Notes under the pieces: generated by a model | Database searches by the model: none | The model's input: only the letters and a program-made list of their open reading frames with translations | What the model was told of the DNA's origin: nothing | Part shown: positions 17,301 through 24,626 of the stretch, piece after piece | How positions within the stretch are numbered: the stretch's first letter is position 1 | Layout: each line of letters opens with the position of its first letter | Assembly (NCBI RefSeq): GCF_014764405.1 | Contig: NZ_CP061725.1 | Coordinates: 3,782,001-3,846,000 of the forward strand | Reading direction: 5' to 3' | Origin: Micromonospora craniellae | GTDB taxonomy: Bacteria > Actinomycetota > Actinomycetes > Mycobacteriales > Micromonosporaceae | Length of the DNA: 64,000 bases | Program-made: the position numbers and the translations under genes

Positions 17301-18002
17301 CGGGAGGCCCGTCGGGCGTACCGCGAGTTCGCCGCCGCCTCCGACGAGTGGGGGCAGGGTTTCGCGCTCGTCGTCCGGGGTGTGGTGGCGCGTGGCCTGG
17401 GCGAGCCGGAACACGCCGCCGATCTGCTCACCGGCGCGCTGGAGTACGCCGGTCGGACCGCCCATCCGCTGCTCACCGGCATGGCCGGCACGCTGCGCGG
17501 CTTCGTGGCGCTGGACATGGGCGACGTGGCCGGCGCCGAGCGGTACGCGCGAGCGGTGCTGACCAGTGTGGAGCCGCACAACCCGCAGGCGCCCGCGCAG
17601 GTGGGGCCTCGGGTGTTGCTGGCGACGGCCCGGTTGGCGGCCGGTGACTCGGGCACTGCGGTCGGACTGCTCGCCCCGGTGGCCACCGCCGCCGCCACCT
17701 CACCGTCGCTGCTGTTCTCGCGTCGGCAGTCGATGGCGCGGTACGCCTCGGCACTGCTCGCGCACGGGCAGTGCGAGCAGGCGTTGGACTGGGCCCGCCG
17801 GGCAGCGGCCGCGCCGGCCGAGGACGTGCGGAGCCAGGTCGTCACGGCGAGAGTGCGGGCCGAGGCGCTGGCCGCCTGCGGTCGTCCGGCAGAGGCGCTG
17901 ACCAGCGCCGAGGAGGCGGTCCGCCTGTCGTACGCCACCGAGCAGCGCAGCGAGCGTGTCGACGCCGAGGCGCTGTACACCCGCCTGCGTGACGCCGGCT
18001 GA
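14385..18002 (+). CDS. Zinc-ribbon/class III adenylate cyclase/AAA ATPase/TPR fusion protein
   Basis: 1205 residues with four modules. A zinc ribbon has C3, C6, C17 and C20 (CPVCG, CHNCG). The class III cyclase domain (about 35-220) has FGDLSDFTS with D44, KLTGDGIMAVFG with the second Asp, and VIGDTVNTAARL with the transition-state Asn and Arg. The metal and catalytic residues look intact, so cAMP synthesis is likely. An AAA-type ATPase follows (FVGRETEIG near 230, Walker A TAEAGIGKSR near 262, Walker B LMVVVDDLHD). The rest is about 500 residues of TPR-like helical repeats. This is the architecture of signal-transducing cyclases in mycobacteria and Frankia-type actinomycetes. The GTG start overlaps the MBL gene's stop (GTGA). 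The cAMP receptor Crp is encoded 15 kb away. Confidence 0.88.
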   Translation: MTCPVCGTVAVPGARFCHNCGAALPAAATLPATERRVVTVLFGDLSDFTSWSEDLDPERVGAVTDRVLAALAGAVKTFGGHVDKLTGDGIMAVFGAPVAHEDDAERAVRAALSMQRAVRRVLDDERGGGAPLGLRVGLNTGDVIAGIQAAIEYTVIGDTVNTAARLADAAAVGAVYAGARTAAATRHVASWRALRPLRLKGKREPVEAYELLGLLDAPGTRSGLGDEAPFVGRETEIGRVAGRLAEVIDRGEPRVLLMTAEAGIGKSRFAAEVERLAAGYDVGAGRYAAHTGARVLSVRCAAFGERRRLAPLADLVRAATGLPNDTATAVTRAAVEERLRRLGQRLSRSRTEPAPVAVDQLLALLGYAELPAAAHTDQSEWTGTQPPPDAEAVPNAVAALLSALAEEAPLMVVVDDLHDATAETIGALEVTLSRLDGPVLVLLLGRPELVRTAGTLARVADAEVQPLPPLRGADASRLLTSYLGGGRLPQADADRLLATAQGNPFYLAELVTLLMERGALTAGARNDWRLAPGSLGSRLLSRDLAAVLAARIDALPAEARSVLRDAAVVGDTVPDGALEALREQRAGRDGRPAAVVALELDRAVEELLQRRMLHRTRTGYAFATPLMREAAYAGVSKAELAERHAALARWANPAGSVTSGLGGPDLVPTGATGGPSGFTEAARDDFVAQHVERATALADAVTLRPDAPARAVAPLGVAALGRATRRALHEGEPALAVEYAERAAELARVDGVPAQDRVVHARALLQVGRVADALASAEKIAANAGDQATTRISALLLAGQAQQAMGDLRRAETCWREALQVATEADLPGLRASAMRRLGMADFLAGRLGEASSRLAAAYQVSLAVQDRRGQAWSLQNLAWVTTTRGDFAGTDAVLGRAARLFAELKDPYGRAWLRGTTAFARLLAGRLREARRLARIFLPFGERVGEAWAVGTLRAVDAYANAELGELLDADREARRAYREFAAASDEWGQGFALVVRGVVARGLGEPEHAADLLTGALEYAGRTAHPLLTGMAGTLRGFVALDMGDVAGAERYARAVLTSVEPHNPQAPAQVGPRVLLATARLAAGDSGTAVGLLAPVATAAATSPSLLFSRRQSMARYASALLAHGQCEQALDWARRAAAAPAEDVRSQVVTARVRAEALAACGRPAEALTSAEEAVRLSYATEQRSERVDAEALYTRLRDAG

Positions 18003-18158
18003 GCCCGTCGCACCCGAGAGCCGGCCGACCTGCGCCGTGGTGAGGTGGGGGCCGGGTCTGTCGGTTCCGGTGATGTGGTCTGTCGGGGCCGACCGATAGC
18101 GTGCACGGTGCACGCGGCGGTCAACATGGGCGGTCGTGCCGTAATGGGGAGGGCTCAG

Positions 18159-18602
18159 ATGAGGCTGCCGCGCTCGGTCGCCGGCTGGACGATCGCGGTG
18201 TTCGGCCTGTTGGCGCTGGTGATGGGCGCGGTCGGGCTGCTCTGGCCGGAGGCGCTGCTCGGGATGCTCGGCTTCGAGATCCCGGCGACCCGGGCGCCCG
18301 GCGACTACACGGGCGTGTTCGTGACCGCCTCGTCGATGGCCTCGTTCAACATGGGGGTCTACTACCTGCTCGCCACCGCCACCGAGTGGCGGGCGTTCTA
18401 CCGCTTCACCGTGGTGTTCCGGCTGGTCACGTTCACCGTGTTCACCCTCGCGGTGCTGGCCGACGTGGCGCCCGGGCGGTTCTTCGGTGTGGCGGCCTGG
18501 GAGGGCGTGGGCGCACTGGCCACCGCCGCTGGTCTGTGGTGGGACGCCCGGCGCGGCACGGAAACGTCGCCCGCGCCGTCGCCCGCCGATGCGGTTCGCT
18601 GA
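18159..18602 (+). CDS. Four-helix membrane protein of unknown function
   Basis: 147 residues with four hydrophobic segments: about 10-30 (AGWTIAVFGLLALVMGAVGL), 48-68, 80-100 and 105-125. A conserved-looking GDYTGVFVTASSMASFNMG loop joins the first two. It resembles small DUF4345-like membrane proteins, but no function is known. The ATG has GGGGAGGG 6 nt upstream, a clear site; the frame is open upstream without another good start. It sits between the cyclase and the kinase. Confidence 0.65.
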   Translation: MRLPRSVAGWTIAVFGLLALVMGAVGLLWPEALLGMLGFEIPATRAPGDYTGVFVTASSMASFNMGVYYLLATATEWRAFYRFTVVFRLVTFTVFTLAVLADVAPGRFFGVAAWEGVGALATAAGLWWDARRGTETSPAPSPADAVR

Positions 18603-18620
18603 GCGACCGGTCCAGTTGGG

Positions 18621-18626
18621 TATTTT
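18621..18626 (+). promoter_or_regulatory. TANNNT -10 box for the kinase gene
   Basis: TATTTT ends 7 nt before the GTG at 18634 with no ribosome binding site between. It also sits only 18 nt after the preceding stop. Confidence 0.5.
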
Positions 18627-18633
18627 CGAAACC

Positions 18634-20094
18634 GTGACCGACACCCCGCCCGGCGCCCTGCCGACGCCCATCGTGCCCGGTCTGACTGATTTGCAGGTCT
18701 TTGCCCGAGGAGGGTACGCGACGGTCTACCGGGCCACCCAGATCTCGGTGGACCGAGAGGTCGCGGTCAAGGTGGAGAACCGCACCCTGGCCAGCGACCG
18801 GGACCAGGCGCGTTTCCTGCGCGAGGCGCGCGCGGCCGGCCGGATGTCGTCGCACCCGCACGTGGTCGACCTGTTCGATGTCGGGGTCACCATCGACCAG
18901 CACCCCTACCTGATCATGGAGCTCTGCGACGGATCGTACGCCGAACGGATGCGTACCTCGCCGCTGGGTGCCGCCGAGGCGCGGGACCTCGGCATCAAGA
19001 TCGCGGACGCGCTCGCCCACTCGCACGGGGCCGGGGTGCTGCACCGCGACGTCAAGCCGGCCAACATCCTCTACTCGCACTTCAACTCGGCGGTGCTGGC
19101 CGACTTCGGGCTGGCCGTGGTCGCCGAGATGCGCGACGCCACGGTCGCCCTGGAGGTGCTCACCCCGGCGTACGCCCCGCCGGAGATGTTCAGCCACAGC
19201 CCGCCGTCACCGGCGGTGGACGTCTACGCGCTCTGCGCCACGCTCTACGCGGTGATGCACGGGCGGCCGCCACGCTGGCAGGCCGAGCGCAACCCGAGCC
19301 TGGTCACCGTGCTGGAGATGTTCCACCAGCCGATCCCCGGCATCCCCGGCATTCCGGAGGAGCTGGTGGACGTGCTCCGGGCCGGGATGGCCAACGATCC
19401 GGCGGAGCGTCCCTCCGTCGTGCAGTTGCACGACATGCTGGTCGGCCTGCAACTGGAGGGTGCGGGCCCGCCGATCGGCCTACTCGGCGGCGTACACCAC
19501 GGCGGCGTACGGTCAGCGGGCGCGGCATCCGACGCTGAGGCCGCCGGCACCTCCGCCGACCACAGCAGGACACGGCGCTGGTTCCTGGGCGCCACCGGTG
19601 TGGTCGCGCTGGCCGCATCGGCGGGGGTCGGCGCCTGGGCCGCCGGTGGGCTCACGTCGGGCCAGCCGGCCGTCCCGACCCGGCCGATCACGACCGGCGT
19701 GCACCGTCCGGGCTGCGCCACCCTGCCCGAGGCGCTGCCGGAGGGCGCCCGGTGCGCGGAGGAGTTGGAGTGCTTCGGCCCGGTGCAGGTGCGTGGTCAG
19801 CGGGCCGAGGCGAGCCAGGTGCCGTGCGACACCCGGCACACCTGGGAGAGCTACGCCGAGGGGGAGTTGCCCCGCACCCTGCTCGACGCCGACCACGACG
19901 AGATCGTGGCGGATCCGACCGTTCGCAAGATCTGCAACACCGAGACGTTCCGGCTGGTCAGCGGGATCGACCAGCCGACCGGGTGGAATCTGGAGGTGCT
20001 GCCGCCGGCGGACCCGCAGACCGATGCCACCTATCGCTGCCTGGCCGGGCGAGGTCTGGACGGCTTGGCGTCTCCCACTCTCACCGGCGGCTGA
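18634..20094 (+). CDS. Transmembrane Ser/Thr protein kinase with extracellular Cys-rich domain
   Basis: 486 residues. The kinase domain (about 18-275) has the Gly-rich loop ARGGYATVYRA, the ATP lysine in VAVKVE (K46), the catalytic loop HRDVKPAN, DFG in LADFGLAV and the APE-like APPEMF, so it should be active. A transmembrane helix follows SRTRRWFLG at about 310-335. The exterior C-terminal domain has five or six Cys (CATLPE, CAEELECFG, VPCDTRHTWESYAEGEL, KICNTE, YRCLAG) and resembles the Septum_form domain found with actinomycete kinases and cell-division factors. The GTG start was chosen from the TATTTT box 7 nt upstream. An ATG at 18589 that overlaps the preceding gene is the alternative. 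Confidence 0.85.
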   Translation: MTDTPPGALPTPIVPGLTDLQVFARGGYATVYRATQISVDREVAVKVENRTLASDRDQARFLREARAAGRMSSHPHVVDLFDVGVTIDQHPYLIMELCDGSYAERMRTSPLGAAEARDLGIKIADALAHSHGAGVLHRDVKPANILYSHFNSAVLADFGLAVVAEMRDATVALEVLTPAYAPPEMFSHSPPSPAVDVYALCATLYAVMHGRPPRWQAERNPSLVTVLEMFHQPIPGIPGIPEELVDVLRAGMANDPAERPSVVQLHDMLVGLQLEGAGPPIGLLGGVHHGGVRSAGAASDAEAAGTSADHSRTRRWFLGATGVVALAASAGVGAWAAGGLTSGQPAVPTRPITTGVHRPGCATLPEALPEGARCAEELECFGPVQVRGQRAEASQVPCDTRHTWESYAEGELPRTLLDADHDEIVADPTVRKICNTETFRLVSGIDQPTGWNLEVLPPADPQTDATYRCLAGRGLDGLASPTLTGG

Positions 20095-20100
20095 GCGAGG

Positions 20101-20430
20101 TCAGCGGCTCGCGTCGGGGCGGTAGCGGTCCCGCATCGCCCGGACGGCTTCCCGGTCGCCCAGCGTCTCCAGGGTGTCCGCGTCGATGCCGGGCGTCTGG
20201 GCCAGGGGGTGGACCGGGGCGGTCGGGGCGGGTGGCGCGGCTGGACCGGCCTGCCGGGCGGCGGTGACCGCCACCCCGGTGACGATGGCGAGCAGGACGC
20301 AGCCCAGTGCCATCGCGACCCCCAGCAGATCCTGTCGGGGCGAGAGGATCAGTGCCACCAGCAGCCACAGCGATCCGAGTGCGGCGACCACCGCAACAGC
20401 GCGCGCGTCAGGTCCGGGGATGCGTCTCAC
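20101..20430 (-). CDS. Small two-helix membrane protein
   Basis: 109 residues of unknown function. Two hydrophobic helices lie at about 12-30 and 37-58, followed by an Ala/Pro-rich linker and a charged tail IDADTLETLGDREAVRAMRDRY that may form a helix. The GTG start at 20430 has no clear ribosome binding site. The stop is 6 bp from the convergent kinase stop. Confidence 0.5.
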   Translation of the reverse strand: MRRIPGPDARAVAVVAALGSLWLLVALILSPRQDLLGVAMALGCVLLAIVTGVAVTAARQAGPAAPPAPTAPVHPLAQTPGIDADTLETLGDREAVRAMRDRYRPDASR

Positions 20431-20649
20431 GCGTCCAGAATGTCGGAGATCGCCGATCTGTCAACAGTAGGCGGGCGAGTACCTGCGGAACACCTGATAA
20501 CTCCAGCTTACGGGATGCGGGGTTATGACCTCGCCTGCATTGTCGGACATGTTGTTGTTCGCCGGGCGGCATCCATCGTCTGACGTCTCTAGAGTGACGG
20601 GGGTCGAGTCCGACTCGACGTGTCCCGTATCCCACCGGAAGGCGTCCAC

Positions 20650-22452
20650 ATGCCACGACCAATCCGGAACCTCGCCGCCGCAGGGCTCGTCGGCGCGCTC
20701 CTCGCCGGAGCGGCGGTCGTACCCGCCACCGCCGCGTCCACCACGATCGGCGGGGGCATCGCCACGGTCACCCACCGCACCACTCCGCTGGAGCGGCTGC
20801 GGGTCGACCGCGTGCCCACACCCAAGTTGGACTGGTACGAGTGCTACGACTACGCCGAGTGCGCCACCGTCGACCTGCCGCTGGACTACGACCAGCCGAA
20901 GGGCGCGACGACTGAGATCGCGGTGCTGCGGGTCAAGGCGCGGGACCAGAAGCGCAAGATCGGCAGCCTCTTCGTGAACCCGGGAGGCCCGGGCGGATCG
21001 GGCACGGATTTCGCCCTCACCGCGCCGTACTACCTCGGCGACGAGGTGCTCGACCGGTTCGACATCGTCGGGATCGACCCGCGCGGCGTCAACACCAGCG
21101 AACAGGTCAGGTGCTTCAAGTCGGTGGAGGAGCAGACCCGGGCGTCCGAAGGGCTGTTCGTCTCCTTCCCGTACACCAAGGCCGAGGAGAAGGCGTACGT
21201 CGCCTCCTCGATCGCGGTCGGCAAGGCCTGCTCGACCACCGGCAAGCCGCTCAGTGGCGCGATGTCGACCGCCCAGGTCGCCCGCGACATGGACGTGCTG
21301 CGGCGGGCGGTCGGCGACAAGAAGCTGTCCTATCTGGGCCTCAGCTACGGCAGCGTGCTCGGGCAGTACTACGCGAACATGTTCCCCGACCGGGTGCGCG
21401 CCGTGGCGATCGACGGAGTGCTGGACGCGACCGCGTGGTTCGGCAGCGGCGCCTCCGGCAACCTCGGTCAGGAGGAACGGATGCGCAGCGCGCAGGGCGC
21501 GTACAAGGCGCTGCGCGAGATCTTCAAGCGCTGCAGGACCGCCGGTGTGGACGCCTGTCCGCTGGCCTCCGGTGACCCGGCTGCCCAGTTCGAGTTGGTG
21601 GCGCAACGGCTGAAGGCCAAGCCGGTGGTGATCGAGGACCCGGAGTTCGGCGATTTCACCATCACCTACGCCGACTTCGTCGGCTGGACCCTCAGTAACA
21701 TGTACGGCCCGGACGGCTACCTGTACATCGTCGGCGACATCCTCTGGCTGCTGACGCTGACCGACCCGTCGGCCACGGACGCGACCCGCGCGCAGGCGCG
21801 CGCCTCGGTGCTCCAGCGGGCCGCCCAGGTCCGACAGCAGGCCCGCGCCGACGACCCCGCGTACATCAACATCCGTGAGAGCTCGTTCGGCGTGATCTGC
21901 ACCGACGCGAACCACCCGACGGACGCCGCCTCCTGGGCGGCGCGGGCGGCAAGGGCCGACCAGCGCGACCCGTACTTCGGCCGTTCCTGGACCTGGTTCA
22001 CCGCGCCCTGTGCCCGGGACACCTGGACGGTGCGCGACGAGGACCGCTACACCGGCCCGTTCGACCGGCGGACCGTCAACCCGATCCTGGTCGTCGGCAA
22101 CTACTGGGACCCGTCGACCAACTACAACGGTGCGGTCGCCACGGCCAAGCTGCTGCCGAACAGCCGCCTGCTGTCCAGCGACAACTGGGGCCACACCGCG
22201 TACGGCACGTCGGCCTGCGCGACTGACGCCATCGACGCGTACCTGCTGCGGCAGGCGATGCCGAAGAAGGGCAGCGTCTGCCACGGCGACATCCAGCCGT
22301 TCGAGGAGCTGCCGGAGTCGGCGGCAGCCGTCCGGGTCGACACCTCCAAGGTGGACCTGGCGGCCAGGGGTGCGCCGCGCCGCGGTGAGCCGAAGCAACT
22401 TCCGCCGGTGGTAGCGCCGATGCCGGCCGTCGGCTCGCTGACGGTGCGCTGA
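20650..22452 (+). CDS. Secreted alpha/beta hydrolase with TAP-like C-terminal domain
   Basis: 600 residues. A Sec signal peptide covers about residues 1-30 (basic start, then AAGLVGALLAGAAVVPATAA). The fold follows the tripeptidyl aminopeptidase (SlpD/TAP) family: oxyanion segment VNPGGPGGSGTDF, nucleophile elbow GLSYGSVLGQ, and a TAP-like C-terminal domain with NYWDPSTNYN (acid) and NWGHTAYG (His). Such enzymes trim peptides at the cell surface or in the medium; peptide specificity cannot be told. Six or so Cys suggest disulfides, which fits secretion. The ATG at 20650 has GGAAGG 7 nt upstream. Confidence 0.85.
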   Translation: MPRPIRNLAAAGLVGALLAGAAVVPATAASTTIGGGIATVTHRTTPLERLRVDRVPTPKLDWYECYDYAECATVDLPLDYDQPKGATTEIAVLRVKARDQKRKIGSLFVNPGGPGGSGTDFALTAPYYLGDEVLDRFDIVGIDPRGVNTSEQVRCFKSVEEQTRASEGLFVSFPYTKAEEKAYVASSIAVGKACSTTGKPLSGAMSTAQVARDMDVLRRAVGDKKLSYLGLSYGSVLGQYYANMFPDRVRAVAIDGVLDATAWFGSGASGNLGQEERMRSAQGAYKALREIFKRCRTAGVDACPLASGDPAAQFELVAQRLKAKPVVIEDPEFGDFTITYADFVGWTLSNMYGPDGYLYIVGDILWLLTLTDPSATDATRAQARASVLQRAAQVRQQARADDPAYINIRESSFGVICTDANHPTDAASWAARAARADQRDPYFGRSWTWFTAPCARDTWTVRDEDRYTGPFDRRTVNPILVVGNYWDPSTNYNGAVATAKLLPNSRLLSSDNWGHTAYGTSACATDAIDAYLLRQAMPKKGSVCHGDIQPFEELPESAAAVRVDTSKVDLAARGAPRRGEPKQLPPVVAPMPAVGSLTVR

Positions 22453-22470
22453 GTCCGGCGACGCACCGAC

Positions 22471-22510
22471 CGGGGTGCGGCGGGCATCCGACTGCCCCGC
22501 CGCACCTCGG
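22471..22510 (+). terminator. Hairpin terminator after the TAP-like hydrolase
   Basis: GGTGCGGCGGGCA (22474-22486) pairs with TGCCCCGCCGCACC (22493-22506) with one bulged base and a 6-nt loop. It starts about 20 nt after the stop codon. Confidence 0.75.
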
Positions 22511-22524
22511 CGCGTTTCCCGGCG

Positions 22525-22552
22525 TTGCCGATTGGCGGGCGCTCGCTACGTT
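22525..22552 (+). promoter_or_regulatory. Probable promoter of the binding-protein operon
   Basis: TTGCCG (22525-22530) and TACGTT (22547-22552) are 16 nt apart and lie 39 nt before the ATG at 22591. They follow the terminator of the upstream gene directly, which supports a new transcript here. Confidence 0.45.
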
Positions 22553-22590
22553 CAGTGCCATAACCACTTCGAATGGTAGTGAGGTGATCC

Positions 22591-23532
22591 ATGGTCGGAC
22601 GGCTCTCCAGGACCCGGTGCCGCTCGGTCGCGACCACCCTCGCGGTCGCCCTGACGCTGTTTCTGGGCGCTGCGGCCGGATGTGACAGCCGGCAGGAGCC
22701 GGAACTGCCCTCGGTGCAGGAGAAGCTCCGCGAGTCCCACATCTGGGGCCAGACCGTGCTGCGGGTCGGGGTGGCGACCAACGAACCGCTGATGGGCGAC
22801 GTACGCGACAGTGGGCACGTCGGCTTCGACGTCGAGATCGCCCGCTACATCGCCGCCTCGCTCGGCTACGAGGGCGACCAGCGGATCGAGTTCGTGCCGG
22901 TCTCCACCGAGGACCGGATCCCCGCCCTCCAGGGTGGGATGGTCGACCTGGTGGTGTCCAGCTTCTCCATCACCGAGGAGCGGAAGAAGCAGGTCAGCTT
23001 CGCTGGCCCGTACCTGGTGACCACCCAGGAGGTGATGGTCCCGAGCCGGCACCGGGACGCCATCCGGACCATCGAGGACCTGCGGAATCCGAAGTTCCAG
23101 ATCTGCACCAGCGGCGGCTCCACCACCGAGGCGGAACTCGAACGGCACCAGGTGCGCGTGGCGGTGGTGAAGAACGTCGGCGACTGCGTCGAGGGCATCC
23201 TGGACGGCCGGTACGACGCGGTCAGTTCCGACGAGACGATCCTCGCCGGCTTCGTGGCCCGGTACCCGACCGAGTTCGAGATCGTCGACATGCCCTTCGG
23301 CACCAGCGAACTCCTCGGCATCGGCGTGCCCATCGGCGACCCCGCGCTGCGTGACCTGGTGGCGTACTTCCTCGACAAGAGCTACCGGCAGGGACGCAAC
23401 GGGGAGATCAGCCCGTGGCAGGTGGCGTACAACCGGACCCTGGGTCCGTGGCTGCGGGCGGAGAAGCGGCAACCACAGCCGCTCGACGTGCCCCGACTGG
23501 TCGACTTCGACGACAAGGTGCCGGGGCGATGA
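22591..23532 (+). CDS. Glutamate/polar amino-acid-type solute-binding lipoprotein
   Basis: 313 residues. The lipoprotein signal ends LFLGAAAGC with lipidated C31. The mature part is a family 3 periplasmic-binding protein: LRVGVATNEPLMG, HVGFDVEIARYIAASLG, RIPALQGGMVDLVVSSFSIT, and a second lobe with ICTSGGSTTEAEL. It resembles GluB-type glutamate-binding proteins. No ABC permease or ATPase is adjacent; instead the next gene, overlapping by 4 nt (ATGA), encodes a membrane protein. The pair may therefore sense an amino acid instead of importing it, as mycobacterial GlnX/GlnH does; this is inference. GAGGTGA lies 4 nt before the ATG. Confidence 0.85.
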   Translation: MVGRLSRTRCRSVATTLAVALTLFLGAAAGCDSRQEPELPSVQEKLRESHIWGQTVLRVGVATNEPLMGDVRDSGHVGFDVEIARYIAASLGYEGDQRIEFVPVSTEDRIPALQGGMVDLVVSSFSITEERKKQVSFAGPYLVTTQEVMVPSRHRDAIRTIEDLRNPKFQICTSGGSTTEAELERHQVRVAVVKNVGDCVEGILDGRYDAVSSDETILAGFVARYPTEFEIVDMPFGTSELLGIGVPIGDPALRDLVAYFLDKSYRQGRNGEISPWQVAYNRTLGPWLRAEKRQPQPLDVPRLVDFDDKVPGR

Positions 23533-24617
23533 GCACGCCGACGGCGATCGCCGGTGACGCCCCGGACGCCGACCGGCCGGTGCCGTACCAGGTGACGCCC
23601 TCGGGGGTGCCGCCGGCGGACGATCCCGCGAAGCCGGGCGGGCGCGCGGGCGTCGACGTGGACCAGACCGAGCGCCGGGCCCGGGCCAGCCAGTCGTTCT
23701 GGACGGCGGTGGTCGGCGTACCGGCGGTCTTCTCGGTGCTCCGGCTCGGCGTCGAGGCCGGCGGCGAGTTGCAGACCACCCTGCTGCTGGTGGCCAACGT
23801 GGGACCGGTCAACATGCTGGCCGGCTTCCTCACCACGGCGGCCCGCCTGCTCTGCACCGCGCTGGTGGCGGTCTTCGCGCTCGGCGGGGTGCTCGCGGCC
23901 AGCCGGGAGGCCACCGCCCGTCGCTCGCTCTTCGCCCGCTGGATGGACGTCACCCCGGGCTGGTTCATCGCGGCGAGCTTCCTGATGGCGCTGGTCACCT
24001 GGCCACTGCTGTACCTGCCGCTGCTGCTGCCGACCCTGGCGGCGGCGTTCGGGCTCACGCCGGCCCGGCTGCACGACCGGCCAGCGGTCCGCGTTGTGAT
24101 GATCACGGCAGGGTACGCGGCCTACCTGTGGCTGCTGTTACCGACGCTGAACGACGCCTGGCGGCAGGCAGAACCGCTGCCGATCGTGTTGCTGGTGGTG
24201 CCGCCGTTGCTGGCGCTCTTCGTCGCCGGGCCGCTGCCCCGGGTGGTGCTCCGGGCCTTCGCCCCACTGAGTCAGGCTGCCGTGCTGGTGGTGCTGGTCT
24301 GGGCGGCGCTGCCCGTGATCAGCACACCGGTGCTGCCGCTCACCGTTACCACCGTCGGGGACTCCGCCGAGGCCACCGAGGAGATCCGGGGGCACGTGGT
24401 GACCACCGACGACGTGCACACGGTGATCCTCCAGGAGCGGGGCGGCGTCCGGTACGTGCCCGTCGACCGGGTACGCGGACAGGTGCTCTGCCCCTCCGAG
24501 GAGGAACTGCCCCGGTACCGGCTGTGGATCCACGACTTCCATGTCGAGGACTCGCTGCTGGAAGGGCTGGGTCGACGGGTACGCCCGGTGCACCGGGTGG
24601 ACGCCGCCTGCCGGTGA
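23529..24617 (+). CDS. Polytopic membrane protein coupled to the binding lipoprotein
   Basis: 362 residues, family not recognised. Residues 1-60 are polar and cytoplasmic. About five to seven hydrophobic helices follow between 65 and 280 (for example LLLVANVGPVNMLAGFLTTA and LVTWPLLYLPLLLPTLAAAF). The last 90 residues form a soluble domain with EIRGHVVTTDDVHTVIL and RGGVRYVPVDRVRGQVLC. The start overlaps the binding-protein stop as ATGA, so the two are made in fixed ratio and may form one complex. It has none of the marks of an ABC permease (no EAA loop). Confidence 0.7.
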   Translation: MSTPTAIAGDAPDADRPVPYQVTPSGVPPADDPAKPGGRAGVDVDQTERRARASQSFWTAVVGVPAVFSVLRLGVEAGGELQTTLLLVANVGPVNMLAGFLTTAARLLCTALVAVFALGGVLAASREATARRSLFARWMDVTPGWFIAASFLMALVTWPLLYLPLLLPTLAAAFGLTPARLHDRPAVRVVMITAGYAAYLWLLLPTLNDAWRQAEPLPIVLLVVPPLLALFVAGPLPRVVLRAFAPLSQAAVLVVLVWAALPVISTPVLPLTVTTVGDSAEATEEIRGHVVTTDDVHTVILQERGGVRYVPVDRVRGQVLCPSEEELPRYRLWIHDFHVEDSLLEGLGRRVRPVHRVDAACR

Positions 24618-24626
24618 GCGCCCGGC

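Noticed and set aside
14361..17579. Minus-strand open frame of 1072 codons opposite the cyclase gene
   Set aside because: Its product is low-complexity in Gly, Arg, Gln and Val and mirrors the codon bias of the real gene.
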